Origin: Schlegelella_A sp963778525 | GTDB taxonomy: Bacteria > Pseudomonadota > Gammaproteobacteria > Burkholderiales > Burkholderiaceae_C | DNA: 64,000 nt | NCBI GenBank assembly: GCA_963778525.1 | Contig: CAVZUJ010000002.1 | Coordinates: forward strand, 573,913-637,912 | Direction: 5' to 3' | In this document: piece after piece, positions 25,416 to 35,624 of the stretch | How positions within the stretch are numbered: position 1 is the stretch's first letter | Layout of the letters: every line of letters starts with the position of its first letter | The notes under the pieces: model-generated | Told to the model about the DNA's origin: nothing | The model's database searches: none | Seen by the model: only the letters and a program-made list of their open reading frames with translations | Made by a program: the position numbers and the translations under genes

Positions 25416-26703
25416 ATGCACACCGCAACCCTCTCTTTTGCCCGGCGCCTGCTGGGCGTCGCCGTCGGCGCCGCGCTTGTCGCGTCGGTCGGTGTCGCGC
25501 TCGCGCAGAGCAAGGCCGCCAAGCCGCTGGAAGGGCAGGTCGTCAAGCTGGCCTGGATCGACCCGCTGTCGGGCCTGATGGGGCCGGTCGGCAACAACCA
25601 GCTCAACAGCTGGAAGTTCATGATCGACAAGTTCAACGCCAACAATCCGGCCGGCGTCAAGTTCGAGATCGTCGGCTTCGACAACAAGGTGTCGCCGGCC
25701 GAAACGCTGAACGCGCTGAAGCTCGCCACCGACCAGGGCATCCGCTACATCATCCAGGGCAACAGCTCCGGGGTCGGCCTGGCGCTCATCGACGCGATCA
25801 ACAAGTACAACGAGCGCAATCCCGGCAAGGAAGTGATCTACCTGAACGAGGCCGCGGTCGACCCCGACCTGACGAACAGCAAGTGCAGCTTCTGGCACTT
25901 CCGCTTCGACGCCGACACGACGATGAAGATGGAGGCGCTGTCCAGCTTCATGAAGGACCAGAAGGACATCCACAAGGTCTACATCCTCGGCCAGAACTAT
26001 TCGCACGGCGTGCAGGTCGCCAAGTACACCAAGGAAGACCTGAAGAGAAAGCGCCCCGACATCGAGATCGTCGGCGAAGACCTGCACCCGATCGCCAGCG
26101 TGCGCGACTTCTCGCCCTACATCGCCAAGATCAAGGCCTCCGGCGCCGACACCGTCGTCACCGGCAACTGGGGCTCCGACCTGTCGCTGCTGTCAAGGCC
26201 GCGGTCGAGGCCGGCTACGCCGGCAAGTTCTTCACCTACTACGCCGGCGTCACCGGCACGCCGACCGCGCTGGGCACCAACGGCGCCGGCAAGGTCTACG
26301 TCATCGCCTACGAGCTACACCAACATGGGCGGCGAGATCGACAAGGACGCTGAATGCGTTCAAGGCGAAGTACAACGACGACTTCTACACCGGCTCGATC
26401 GTCCGCATGCTGGAAGCGCTGACGCGAGCGATGGCGAAGGCCAAGTCGACCGATCCGGTCAAGGTCGCCTTCGCCATGGAAGGCCTGAAGTGGAAGAGCG
26501 AATTCGGCGGCGAAGTCGAGATGCGCAAGACCGACCACCAGCTGCAGCAGCCGCTCTACATCAGCGTCTGGCAGAAGGTCGACGCGAAGAATACGTACAG
26601 CGTCGAGAACACCGGGATGACGTTCGCGCCGGTCGCGGAGTACCCGAACTACGTCTCCAGCACGCCGACGAGCTGCCAGATGAAGCGGCCGTCGGCTTCC
26701 TGA
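25416..26703 (+). CDS. branched-chain amino acid / carboxylate ABC transporter substrate-binding protein, LivK-type (frameshifted)
   Basis: Periplasmic type-1 binding protein feeding the LivHMGF importer encoded downstream. A signal peptide (ends near GVALAQS) precedes the mature domain, which starts VVKLAWIDPLSGLMGPVGNNQ. CAGGAGA lies just before ATG 25416. Three frame changes, near 26193 (one base lost), 26313 and 26350 (one gained each), break about 420 residues of otherwise coherent homology; the end ...VSSTPTSCQMKRPS is in frame 2. Liv-type proteins bind amino acids, short-chain amides, fatty or aromatic acids; the ligand here cannot be told, but the beta-oxidation genes downstream favour an organic acid. 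Confidence 0.85.
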
Positions 26704-26726
26704 GCGTTCTTCGGTTCCGGCATCGG

Positions 26727-26762
26727 GGCCCGAGCGCAAGCGACTCGGGCCTCTTTTGTTTT
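26727..26762 (+). terminator. intrinsic terminator between livK and livH
   Basis: Perfect 8-bp stem GGCCCGAG / CTCGGGCC with a 9-base loop, followed by TCTTTTGTTTT. Attenuation here would give more binding protein than membrane components, as is common in such operons. Confidence 0.8.
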
Positions 26763-26791
26763 GGGCGCGCAGCGCCGACACTGCGGGAACG

Positions 26792-27828
26792 ATGGAGTTC
26801 TTCACCATTTCGATGCTCAACGGCCTGAGCTACGGGCTGTTGCTCTTCATGCTGAGCTCGGGGCTGACGCTCATCTTCAGCATGATGGGCGTGCTCAACT
26901 TCGCGCACGCCAGCTTCTACATGCTGGGCGGCTACATCGCCTACACGATCGCGCGCTTCGTCGGCTTCTGGCCGGGCCTGATCATCGCGCCGCTTCGTGG
27001 TCGGCGCGCTCGGCGCGCTGTTCGAGCGCGTCTGCCTGCGCCGCGTCCACAAGTTCGGCCACGTGCCCGAGCTGCTCATCACCTTCGGCCTGTCGTTCGT
27101 CATCTTCGAGCTCGTGCATCCTGACCTGGGGCCGTCTCGGCGTCGACTTCCCGCCCCCTGAGGCGTTGCGCGGCTCGGCCTTCACGATCGTCAACTCGTC
27201 GGTGAGCGGGCTTCATCTGGTGGCGGGCGCGGCGCCCGCGGCAATGTGCTCGGCTGCCGACGCCGCGGTCCGTGTCGCTTGCTCGCAGTTCCCGGCGACG
27301 CGCGCCTTCATGATGCTGATCGCCCTGGTCATGCTGCTTGCGCTCTGGCTGCTGCTGACCCGCACGCGCGTCGGCCTGGTGATCCAGAGCGCGCTCACGC
27401 ATCCCGAGATGGTCGAGGCGCTCGGCCACAACGTGCCGCGCGTCTTCATGCTCGTGTTCGGTGCCGGCACGGCGCTGGCGGGCCTGGGCGGCGTCATCGG
27501 CGGCATCACCTTCCTGACCGAGCCGGCGATGGCGGCGGCGGTGGGCTCGGTGATCTTCGTGGTGGTCGTGGTCGGCGGCATGGGCTCGCTCGCCGGCGCC
27601 TTCATCGCCTCGCTGCTGATCGGCGTGGTCCAGACATTTGCGGTCGGCTCCGACGCGTCGCTGCTCAGCGCCTCGCAGGCTTTGCACCTGACGGTGGCGC
27701 CGGGGCTCGCAGACTACTCGCTCTTCAAGCTCACGATCGCCCAGGTGGCACCGATCCTTCCGTACCTGTTCCTGGTCCTGATCCTGATCTTCCGGCCCAA
27801 GGGCCTGCTCGGAACGCGCGAAGGCTGA
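26792..27828 (+). CDS. ABC transporter permease, LivH-type (two frameshifts)
   Basis: Inner-membrane permease of the Liv importer, about 344 aa after correction. It starts MEFFTISMLNGLSYGLLLFM, and the family segment ALTHPEMVEALGHNV and VVVVVGGMGSLAGAF are present. Frame changes lie near 26996 (before VVGALGALFERV) and near 27120 (before LTWGRLGVDFPPP); the span is two bases over a multiple of three, so two inserted bases would explain both. The stop abuts the livM ATG directly. Eight or so membrane segments are visible. Confidence 0.85.
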
Positions 27829-29140
27829 ATGGACGCCGCTCCCGCCCTCGTCGCCGCCCGGTCGCGTTCGCAGCCCACCGGGCACGGCCGCCTGATCGTC
27901 TGGGCCGGCTACGCCCTGATCCTGGCGGTCATGCCGTTCCTCTTCCGCAGCAACCTCGAGCGCTCGGTGCTGACGCAGATCGGCATCGGCATCGTCGCCT
28001 GCCTGTCGTACAACATGCTGCTCGGACAAGGTGGCATGCTGAGCTTCGGCCACGCGGTCTACACGGGACTGGGCACCTTCGTCGCCGTGCATGCCATGGT
28101 CGGGATCGCCGATCGATCGTTTCCGATACCGACGAGCCTGGTTCCACTGGTCGGCGGCTTCGCCGGCATGTTCTTCGCGGCGCTGCTGGGCTACGTCACG
28201 ACCAAGAAGGCGGGTACGCCATTCGCGATGATCACCCTCGGCATCGGCGAGCTGGTTGCGCCGATGGTTCTGATGGTGCCGGAGTTCTTCGGCGGCGAGG
28301 GCGGCATCTCGGTGAACCGCACGGCGGGCCCGGCGTTCCTCGGCATCACCTACGGCCCGCAGATCCAGGTCTACTACCTGATCGCCATCTACACGTTCGT
28401 CGTGCACCGCAGCGATGTTCGCCTTCACACGGACGCCGCTCGGCCGCATGCTCAACGCCGTACGCGACAACCCCGAGCGGGTCGAATTCATCGGCTACAG
28501 CACGCAGCGCGTGCGCTATCTGTCGTTCGTGATCGCCGGTTTCTTCGCCGGCGTCGCTGGCGGCATGTATGCAGTGCACTTCGAGATCGCGACGCCCGAC
28601 GTGGTCGGCGCCGGGCGCTCGGGCGCCTACCTGCTATTCACCTTTCTCGGCGGCGCGACCTTCTTCTTCGGGCCCATCATCGGTGCCGTCCTCATGGTCG
28701 TCGGCTTCGCCCTGTTCTCCGAAGTCACCAAGGCCTGGCAGCTCTACCTGGGCCTGATCTTCATGTTCATGGTGATGTACGCGCCCGGGGGCATTGCCAG
28801 CCTGCTGATGATGAATCTGCGCGTCGCGGCGCACAAGAAACTGCATCGACTGTGGCGCTGGTACGCGCTGCTCGCCGCGACGGCTCTGGTCATGCTCGCC
28901 GGCTTCGCCGCGCTGATCGAGATGATCTACGCCCGCCAGTTCGGCTCGGTCGGCGAGACGACGGCGCGCTTTCTCGGCATGACGCTCGATACCGCGAGCG
29001 TGACGCCGTGGCTGGCGGCCGTGCTCGTCGCGCTCGTCGGCTTCGCCGCGTTCGAGGCGGTGCGCAGGCGCTTCGCGAAGGTCTGGGGAGCGGTGCAAGA
29101 GGAGATCGAGGCAACCATGACGTTCAAGGAGCCGTCATGA
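27829..29140 (+). CDS. ABC transporter permease, LivM-type with C-terminal extension (one frameshift)
   Basis: Second permease of the importer. The N-terminal half has the LivM core (LSYNMLLGQGGMLSFGHAVYTGLG, TLGIGELV). The frame shifts by one base near 28410, just before FAFTRTPLGRMLNAVRDNPERV. After the normal end (APGGIASLLMM) the protein goes on for about 100 residues with two more hydrophobic segments and a charged tail ending EEIEATMTFKEPS, longer than classic LivM. About 436 aa when corrected. The livG ATG overlaps its stop (ATGA). Confidence 0.85.
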
Positions 29141-29919
29141 CGACCGTGACCCCTGCCGTCGAGCTGAAGCAGCTGTGCAAGTCGTTCGGCAAGACCGAGA
29201 TCATCCGCGGCTGCGACCTGGCGGTGGCGCCCGGCGAGCGCATCGGCATCATCGGTCCGAACGGGGCCGGCAAATCGACCCTCTTCAATCTCATCAGCGG
29301 CCGCTTCGGCCCGACGAGCGGCGAGATCCTGCTCAACGGCCAGCGCATCGACGGCCTGCTGCCGTATCAGATCAATCGACTTGGCCTGGCACGGAGCTTT
29401 CAGATCACCAACATCTTCGGTCGCCTCTCGGTCTTCGAGAACCTGCGCTGCGGCCTGCTTTGGGCGACGGGTTATCGCTACGCCTTCTGGAAATTCCTGG
29501 CCGACCTGCGCGACGCCAACGAGCGCGCCAACCAGTTGCTGGCCATGATCCGCCTCGAGAAGAAGCGCGATACGCTGGCGATGAACCTCACCTACGCCGA
29601 GCAGCGCGCGCTCGAGATCGGCATCACCATCGCCGGCGGCGCCGAGGTGATCCTGCTCGACGAGCCGACAGCGGGCATGAGCAAGAGCGAGACGGCGCGT
29701 TTCATCGACCTGATCCGCGAGGTGACGGTGGGCAAGACGCTGCTCACTGTCGAGCATGACATGAGCGTCGTCTTCGGCCTGGCCGACAAGATCGCCGTGC
29801 TGGTGTACGGCGAGGTGATCGCTTTCGACGTGCCCGAGGCCGTGCGCGCCAACCCGCGCGTGCAGGAAGCCTATCTGGGCACGACGCTCGCCGATGCGCA
29901 GGTCGCCGGCGCCCACTGA
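29137..29919 (+). CDS. ABC transporter ATP-binding protein, LivG-type
   Basis: 260-aa ATPase subunit. Walker A GPNGAGKST, Q-loop ARSFQITNIF, Walker B VILLDEPTAGMS and H-loop VEHDM are intact. The signature region reads LTYAEQRALEIG rather than LSGGQ, within the variation seen in LivG (usual form LSYGEQRRLEI). It is the only one of the five importer genes with an undisturbed frame. Starts inside the livM stop and is followed 12 nt later by livF. Confidence 0.93.
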   Translation: MTTVTPAVELKQLCKSFGKTEIIRGCDLAVAPGERIGIIGPNGAGKSTLFNLISGRFGPTSGEILLNGQRIDGLLPYQINRLGLARSFQITNIFGRLSVFENLRCGLLWATGYRYAFWKFLADLRDANERANQLLAMIRLEKKRDTLAMNLTYAEQRALEIGITIAGGAEVILLDEPTAGMSKSETARFIDLIREVTVGKTLLTVEHDMSVVFGLADKIAVLVYGEVIAFDVPEAVRANPRVQEAYLGTTLADAQVAGAH

Positions 29920-29931
29920 CGAACGACGTCG

Positions 29932-30628
29932 ATGCTGCGCCTGTCGAACCTGCACGCCTACTACGGCAAGAGCCACATCCTGCACGGGGTGGAGATGAGC
30001 GTGGGCGAGGGCGAGATCGTGGCCCTGCTCGGCCGCAACGGCTCGGGCCGCTCGACCACCGTCAAGACGATCATGGGCCTGGTTCACGGCGAAGGCTCGA
30101 TCCGCTGGCGCGAGCAGGAGATCCTCGGCAGGAAGGCCTTCGAGATCGCCCATTGCGGCATCGGCTACGTGCCGGAGAACCGCGATATCTTTCCCAAGCT
30201 CACCGTGCAGCAGAACCTGCAGCTCGGCGAGAAGCGCGGCAAGAAGTCGCCGCGCTGGAGCTACGACGACATGTATCGCATCTTCCCGCGCCTGAAGGAG
30301 CGCGAGCACACCGAAGCGGGCGTGCTCTCGGGCGGCGAGCAGCAGATGCTGACCCTGTGCCGCACGCTGATGGGCGATCCCGATCTCATCATGATCGACG
30401 AGCCCACCGAAGGCCTGGCGCCGAAGATCGTCGAGCTGGTTGCCGAGTACCTGAAGACCCTGAAGAGCCGGGGCGTGTCGGTGCTGCTGGTCGAGCAGAA
30501 GCTGACGATCGCGCTCGAAATCTCCGAGCGCTGCTACGTGATGGGCCACGGCGGCAATCGTCTTCGAGGGCACGCCGGCGGCGCTGCGCGCCAATGCCGA
30601 CGTGCGCAAGGAGTGGCTCGAGGTCTAG
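29932..30628 (+). CDS. ABC transporter ATP-binding protein, LivF-type (one frameshift)
   Basis: Second ATPase of the importer, about 231 aa after correction. Signature LSGGEQQMLTLCRTLMG and Walker B LIMIDEPTEGLAPK are intact, but Walker A reads GRNGSGRSTT, with Arg in place of the invariant Lys. One extra base near 30553 moves the frame from YVMGHGG to IVFEGTPAALRAN; the corrected protein ends RKEWLEV at TAG 30626-30628. Last gene of the K-H-M-G-F set. Confidence 0.87.
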
Positions 30629-30749
30629 CGCCAAGCCCCTGCGCTTGTCGCTGCTGGGACAGCGAGCGTCGAAGACGGCATCCTAGAATCGAACGAACGT
30701 GCTTTTTTGCGCGGGCCGCCCGGCCGGCGCCACTGCTGAGGATCGTTTC

Positions 30750-32844
30750 ATGAGCGCAACCTACGAAGTCCGCGGCGACGTCGCCGTCATCACCATGAAC
30801 AACCCGCCCGTCAACGGGCTGGGCTACGAGACCCGGCGTGGCATCGTCGACGGGCTCGACAAGGCGCTCGCCGACGACGCGGTCAAGGCCATCGTCGTCA
30901 CGGGCGCCGGCAAGGCGTTCTCCGGCGGCGCCGACATCCGCGAGTTCGGCTCGCCCAAGGCGATCGCCGATCCGAACCTGCTCTCCGTCATCCTGGCCCT
31001 CGAGGCGAGCACCAAGCCGATCGTCGCGGCGGTGCACACCGTGGCGATGGGCGGCGGACTCGAGCTGGCGCTCGGCTGCCACTACCGCGTCGCCGCGCCG
31101 GGCACGCAGGTGGCGTTGCCGGAAGTGAAGATCGGCCTCATCCCGGGCGCCGGCGGCACGCAGCGCCTGCCGCGCGTGCTCGGCGTCGAGACGGCGCTGA
31201 ACATGATCGTCAGCGGCGAGCCGGTGAAGAGCGAGCTGCTGGCCAAGCAGCCAGGCCAGAAGCTGTTCGACAAGATCGCCGACGGCGACATCGTCGATGC
31301 CGCGATCGCCTACGCGCACGAGAAGGTCGCCGCGCGGCCCTTGCCGCTGGTGCGCGACCTCAAGGTCGACTACCCGAATGCCGATGCCTACTTCGAGTTC
31401 GCGCGCAACACCGTCGGCGCGATGTCGAAGAACTTCCCGGCGCCGCTGAAGTGCGTCGACGCCGTGGCCGCGTCGACGAAGATGAAATTCGACGACGGCA
31501 TGAAGTTCGAGCGCGAGATCTTCATGGCGCTGCTGATCACGCCGGAGGCGAGGGCGCTGCGCCACGTCTTCATGGCCGAGCGAGCCGCCAGCAAGATCGC
31601 CGACGTGCCGGCCGACACGCCTCTGCGCGAGATCAGGAAGGTCGCCGTGATCGGCGCCGGCACGATGGGCGGCGGCATCGCCATGAACTTCCTGAACGCC
31701 GGCATTGCGGTCGTGATGCTCGAGATGAAGCAGGAAGCGCTCGACAAGGGCACCGGCGTGATGCGCAAGAACTACGAAGCGCAGGTGAAGAAGGGCAAGC
31801 TCAAGCAGGACAAGCTCGACGAGCGCATGGGCCTGCTGAGCACGACGCTCAAGTACGACGACCTGAAGGACGCCGACCTCGTCATCGAGGCAGTGTTCGA
31901 GGACATGGGCGTGAAGGAGCAGGTCTTCAAGACGCTCGACGAGGTGATGAAGCCCGGCGCCATCCTCGCCAGCAACACCTCGACGCTCGACGTCAACAAG
32001 ATCGCCTCGTTCACGAAGCGCCCGCAGGACGTGGTCGGCATGCACTTCTTCAGCCCGGCCAACGTGATGAAGCTGCTCGAGGTCGTGCGCGGCGAAAAGA
32101 CCGCGAAGGACGTGCTCGCCACGGTGATGGCGCTCGGCAAGAAGATCAAGAAGACTTGCGTCGTCTCCGGCGTCACCGACGGCTTCATCGGCAACCGGAT
32201 GATCGAGCAGTACTCGCGCCAGGCCGGCTTCCTGCTCGAAGAAGGCGCGACGCCGGCGCAGGTCGACAAGGCGATGGAGAAGTTCGGCATGGCGATGGGG
32301 CCGTTCCGCATGGGCGACCTCGCCGGCAACGACGTCGGCTGGTGCGATCAGGAAGCGCCGCTATGTCGAGAAGCCCGACATCCGCTACTCGAAGACCGCC
32401 GACCTGCTCTGCGAGATGGGCCGCTTCGGACAGAAGACCGGCGCCGGCTGGTACGACTACGTGCCCGGCAAGCGCGACGCGATCCCGAGCGCGCTCGTCG
32501 TCGAGATGATCGAGAAGCATCGCGCAACGCTGGGCATCACGCCGAGGAAGATCGGCGATGACGAGATCGTGCATCGACTTGTCTACGCCCTCGTCAACGA
32601 AGGCGCGAAGATCCTCGAAGAAGGCATCGCGCAGCGGGCCAGCGACATCGACATGGTCTACCTCACCGGCTATGGCTTCCCGCTCTGGCGCGGCGGCCCG
32701 ATGAACTACGCCGACACGCAGGGCCTCTTCAACGTCGTGCAGGCGATGAAGCGCTTCGCCACGAATCCGCACGACGACGTCGCGTTCTGGAAGCCGGCGC
32801 CGCTGCTGGCGCGGCTGGCCGCCGAAGGCAAGACGTTCACCTGA
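30750..32844 (+). CDS. bifunctional enoyl-CoA hydratase / 3-hydroxyacyl-CoA dehydrogenase, FadB/FadJ-type (one frameshift)
   Basis: Two steps of beta-oxidation on one chain, about 697 aa after correction. The N-terminal crotonase domain (residues 1-~190) has GKAFSGGADIREF and the oxyanion/glutamate region HTVAMGGGLELALGCHYR with VKIGLIPGAGGTQRLPR. The NAD-binding domain begins near 295 with VAVIGAGTMGGGIAMNF; the dehydrogenase catalytic region includes GMHFFSPANVMKLLEVV and the C-domain GYGFPLWRGGPM. One extra base near 32344 splits it at NDVGW / IRKRRYVEKPDIRYSK. ATG 30750 follows a GAGGA-type site. Confidence 0.93.
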
Positions 32845-32869
32845 AGCTCGGCGGCGCCGATCGCTCGTG

Positions 32870-34383
32870 ATGAAGCTCGCTGTGCCGGCTTGGGCATTGC
32901 CGTCCTCGCCCTCGCGATCGCTGGTGGCGGCGCTGAAGGCCATACTGCCGACGCCGTCGCGCCAGATCGAGGTGGCGCGCCGGCGCCCGCGTGCCGGTCG
33001 ACGGCGAGGCGGCCGCCAGGCGCGCCTCGGCGCCGCGGTGCGCTTTCGCACCATCGCCTCGGCCGACGACGATCCGACGCCAACGCGGCCGAGTTCGAAG
33101 GCTGCAGCGCTACCTGCAGGCGAGCTTCCCAAGCTGCGCACGCCGCGCTCAAGCGCGAGACGGTCGGCAAGTACGGCGCTGCTCTACACCTGGACAGGGC
33201 AGCGACCCGAAGGCGACGCCGGTCGCGCTGATGGCGCACCAGGACGTGGTGCCCATCGCACCCGGCACCGAGAGGCGACTGGCAGCAGCCGCCGTTCTCC
33301 GGCGCGGTCAACGGACGGCTATCGTCTGGGGCCGCGGCTCGTGGGACGACAAGGGCAACCTGATCGTCGCATGATGGAGGCTGTCGAGATGCTGCTCGGC
33401 CTCCGGCTTCAAGCCGCGCCAGACGATCTATCTCGCGTTCGGCGACGACGAGGAGGTCAGCGGCGAGCGCGGTGCGCAGCCGATCGCGGCACTTGCTCAA
33501 ACAGCGCGGCGTGCAGCTGCGAGTTCGTGCTCGACGAGGGCCTGCTGGTCACGCAGGGCGTGCATCGCCGGGCTCGACGAAGCCCGCGGCGCTCGTCGGC
33601 GTGGCGGAGAAGGGCTACGTCAATGTGCGGCTGACGCGCGATTGCGCGCCGGCGGCCATTCGTCGATGCCGCCGACGCAGGCCGGGCAGTCGGCGATCGG
33701 CATGCTGAGCGCAGCGCTGGCGCGACTCGACAACGAACCGATGCCGGCGGCGCTCAGAGGCTGTGGCGCGTCAGATCTTCGAGACGATCGCGCCCGAGAT
33801 GAGCGGCGTCAACCGCGTTTTCCTGTCGAACCTCTGGCTGTTCGGGCCGCTGGTCGCAGCGGCAGCTGGAGAAGAGCGCCGAGCACGCAACGCGATGCTG
33901 CGCACGACCACCGCGCTCACCATCGTCGAGGCCGGCAACAAGCCGACAACGTGCTGCCCGGCGCGCGCCGACGCGAGCGTCAACTTCCGGCATCCGGCCC
34001 GGCGACACCAGCGACGGCGTCGATGGCCCACGTGAAGCGCGTCGTTGCGGCAACGCCGCAGATCCGGATCGAGAAGCTCGCCGGGCAACCGGAGCCGTCG
34101 CGCGTGGCGCGCACGGACGCGCCGGGCTATCGCGCTGATCGACCAGACCGTTGCGCCAGTTCATCCCGACATGATCGTCGCACCCGGCCTGATGGTGGGC
34201 GGCACCGATTCGCACCATTTCGAAGGCATCGCCGACGATCGTCTACAGGTTCTCGCCAGTGCGCGCGACGCGCCGAAGACCTGAAGCGCTTCCACGGCAC
34301 CAACGAGCGCATCTCGATCGCCAACTACGTCGAGCTGATCCAGTTCTATCACCAACTGCTGAGCAACGCCCAGCCCGCGCTAG
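32870..34383 (+). pseudogene. M20 family metallopeptidase, shattered by more than 20 frame changes
   Basis: Pieces in all three frames line up as one M20 carboxypeptidase-like protein of ~480 aa: a hydrophobic N-terminus (LGIAVLALAIA), VALMAHQDVVPIAPGTE (metal His and catalytic Asp), VWGRGSWDDKGNLI (bridging Asp), AFGDDEEVSGERGAQ (catalytic Glu pair), FVLDEGLL, and GGTDSHHFEGIADD (metal His). Every metal-site motif survives, so the substitutions expected in an old pseudogene are missing; only the frame is ruined. Start (ATG 32870) and end (near TAG 34381) are estimates. It lies between the fadB-like gene and the thiolase gene, both in much better shape. Confidence 0.7.
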
Positions 34384-34431
34384 CCCGGGCAGCGCAACGC
34401 AGACATCACCGCTACACCACAGGAGTTCACC

Positions 34432-35607
34432 ATGACCAGCGCCGTCATCGTCTCGACCGCCCGCACGCCGCTCGCCAAGAGCTGGAAAGGCGCCTTCAAC
34501 ATGACCCACGGGGCGACGCTCGGCGGGCACGCGGTGAAGGCGGCGATCGAACGCGCCGGCATCGACGGCGCCGAGGTCGACGACGTGATCATGGGCTGCG
34601 CCACGCCGGAAGGTGCGACCGGCAGCAACATCGCGCGCCAGATCGCGCTGCGTGCCGGCTTGCCGGTGACGACCAGCGGCCTGACCGTAAACCGCTTCTG
34701 CTCGAGTGGCCTGCAGGCGATCGCCATGGCCGCGCAGCGCATCGTTGCCGGCGAGAACGACATCCTGGTCGCCGGCGGCGTCGAGAGCATCTCGTGCGTG
34801 CAGAACGAAGCCAACAAGCACATGATCGCCGACACCTGGCTGCTCGAGCACAAGCCGACGATCTACTGGAACATGCTGCAGACCGCCGAGCAGGTGGCCA
34901 AGCGCTACAAGATCGATCGCGAGCGCATGGACCGCTATGGCGCGGCGAGCCAGCAGAAGGCCACGGCGGCGCGCGACGCGGGCAAGTTCGAGGCCGAGAT
35001 CGCGCCGATCACGGTGCTCGCCGGCGTCGCCGATGCGGTGATGGGCCTGCGCTCGAAGGAAGTGACGATCAGCGCCGATGAAGGCATCCGCCCCGGCACG
35101 ACCTACGAAGGCATCAAGGACATCAAGCCGGCGATTCCGGGCGGCGTGATTTCCGCCGGCAACGCCAGCCAGTTCAGCGATGGCGCGGGCGCTTGCGTCG
35201 TCATGAACGAGAAGGTGGCCGAGCAGCGCGGCCTGAAGCCGCTCGGCCGTTTCCTCGGCTTCGCCGTCGCCGGCTGCGAGCCCGACGAAATGGGCATCGG
35301 TCCGGTCTTCGCCGTGCCGAAGGTCTTGAAGCGCCTGGGCCTCAGCGTCGCCGACATCGACCTCTGGGAGCTCAACGAGGCCTTCGCGGTGCAGGTCCTC
35401 TATTGCGCCGACACCCTCGGCATTCCGATGGACAAGCTCAACGTCAACGGCGGCGCCATCGCCGTCGGCCACCCGTACGGCGTCAGCGGTCAGCGCCTGA
35501 CCGGCGCGGCGCTGCTCGAAGGAAAGCGGCGCGGCGCGAAGAAGGTCGTGGTCACCATGTGCATCGGCGGCGGCATGGGCGCGGCCGGCGTCTTCGAGGT
35601 GCTTTGA
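34432..35607 (+). CDS. acetyl-CoA C-acyltransferase (thiolase)
   Basis: 391-aa thiolase that cleaves 3-ketoacyl-CoA with CoA, or condenses acetyl-CoA. Nucleophilic Cys90 is in VNRFCSSGLQA, the NEAF motif in LWELNEAFAVQ, the catalytic His in GHPYGVSGQR and the second Cys in MCIGGGMGAA. The sequence context (FadB/J-type enzyme before, acyl-CoA dehydrogenase after) suggests the degradative direction. A clear ACAGGAG site precedes ATG 34432. Chain-length specificity cannot be read from sequence. Confidence 0.95.
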   Translation: MTSAVIVSTARTPLAKSWKGAFNMTHGATLGGHAVKAAIERAGIDGAEVDDVIMGCATPEGATGSNIARQIALRAGLPVTTSGLTVNRFCSSGLQAIAMAAQRIVAGENDILVAGGVESISCVQNEANKHMIADTWLLEHKPTIYWNMLQTAEQVAKRYKIDRERMDRYGAASQQKATAARDAGKFEAEIAPITVLAGVADAVMGLRSKEVTISADEGIRPGTTYEGIKDIKPAIPGGVISAGNASQFSDGAGACVVMNEKVAEQRGLKPLGRFLGFAVAGCEPDEMGIGPVFAVPKVLKRLGLSVADIDLWELNEAFAVQVLYCADTLGIPMDKLNVNGGAIAVGHPYGVSGQRLTGAALLEGKRRGAKKVVVTMCIGGGMGAAGVFEVL

Positions 35608-35624
35608 CGACACGCCTTGCTCTC

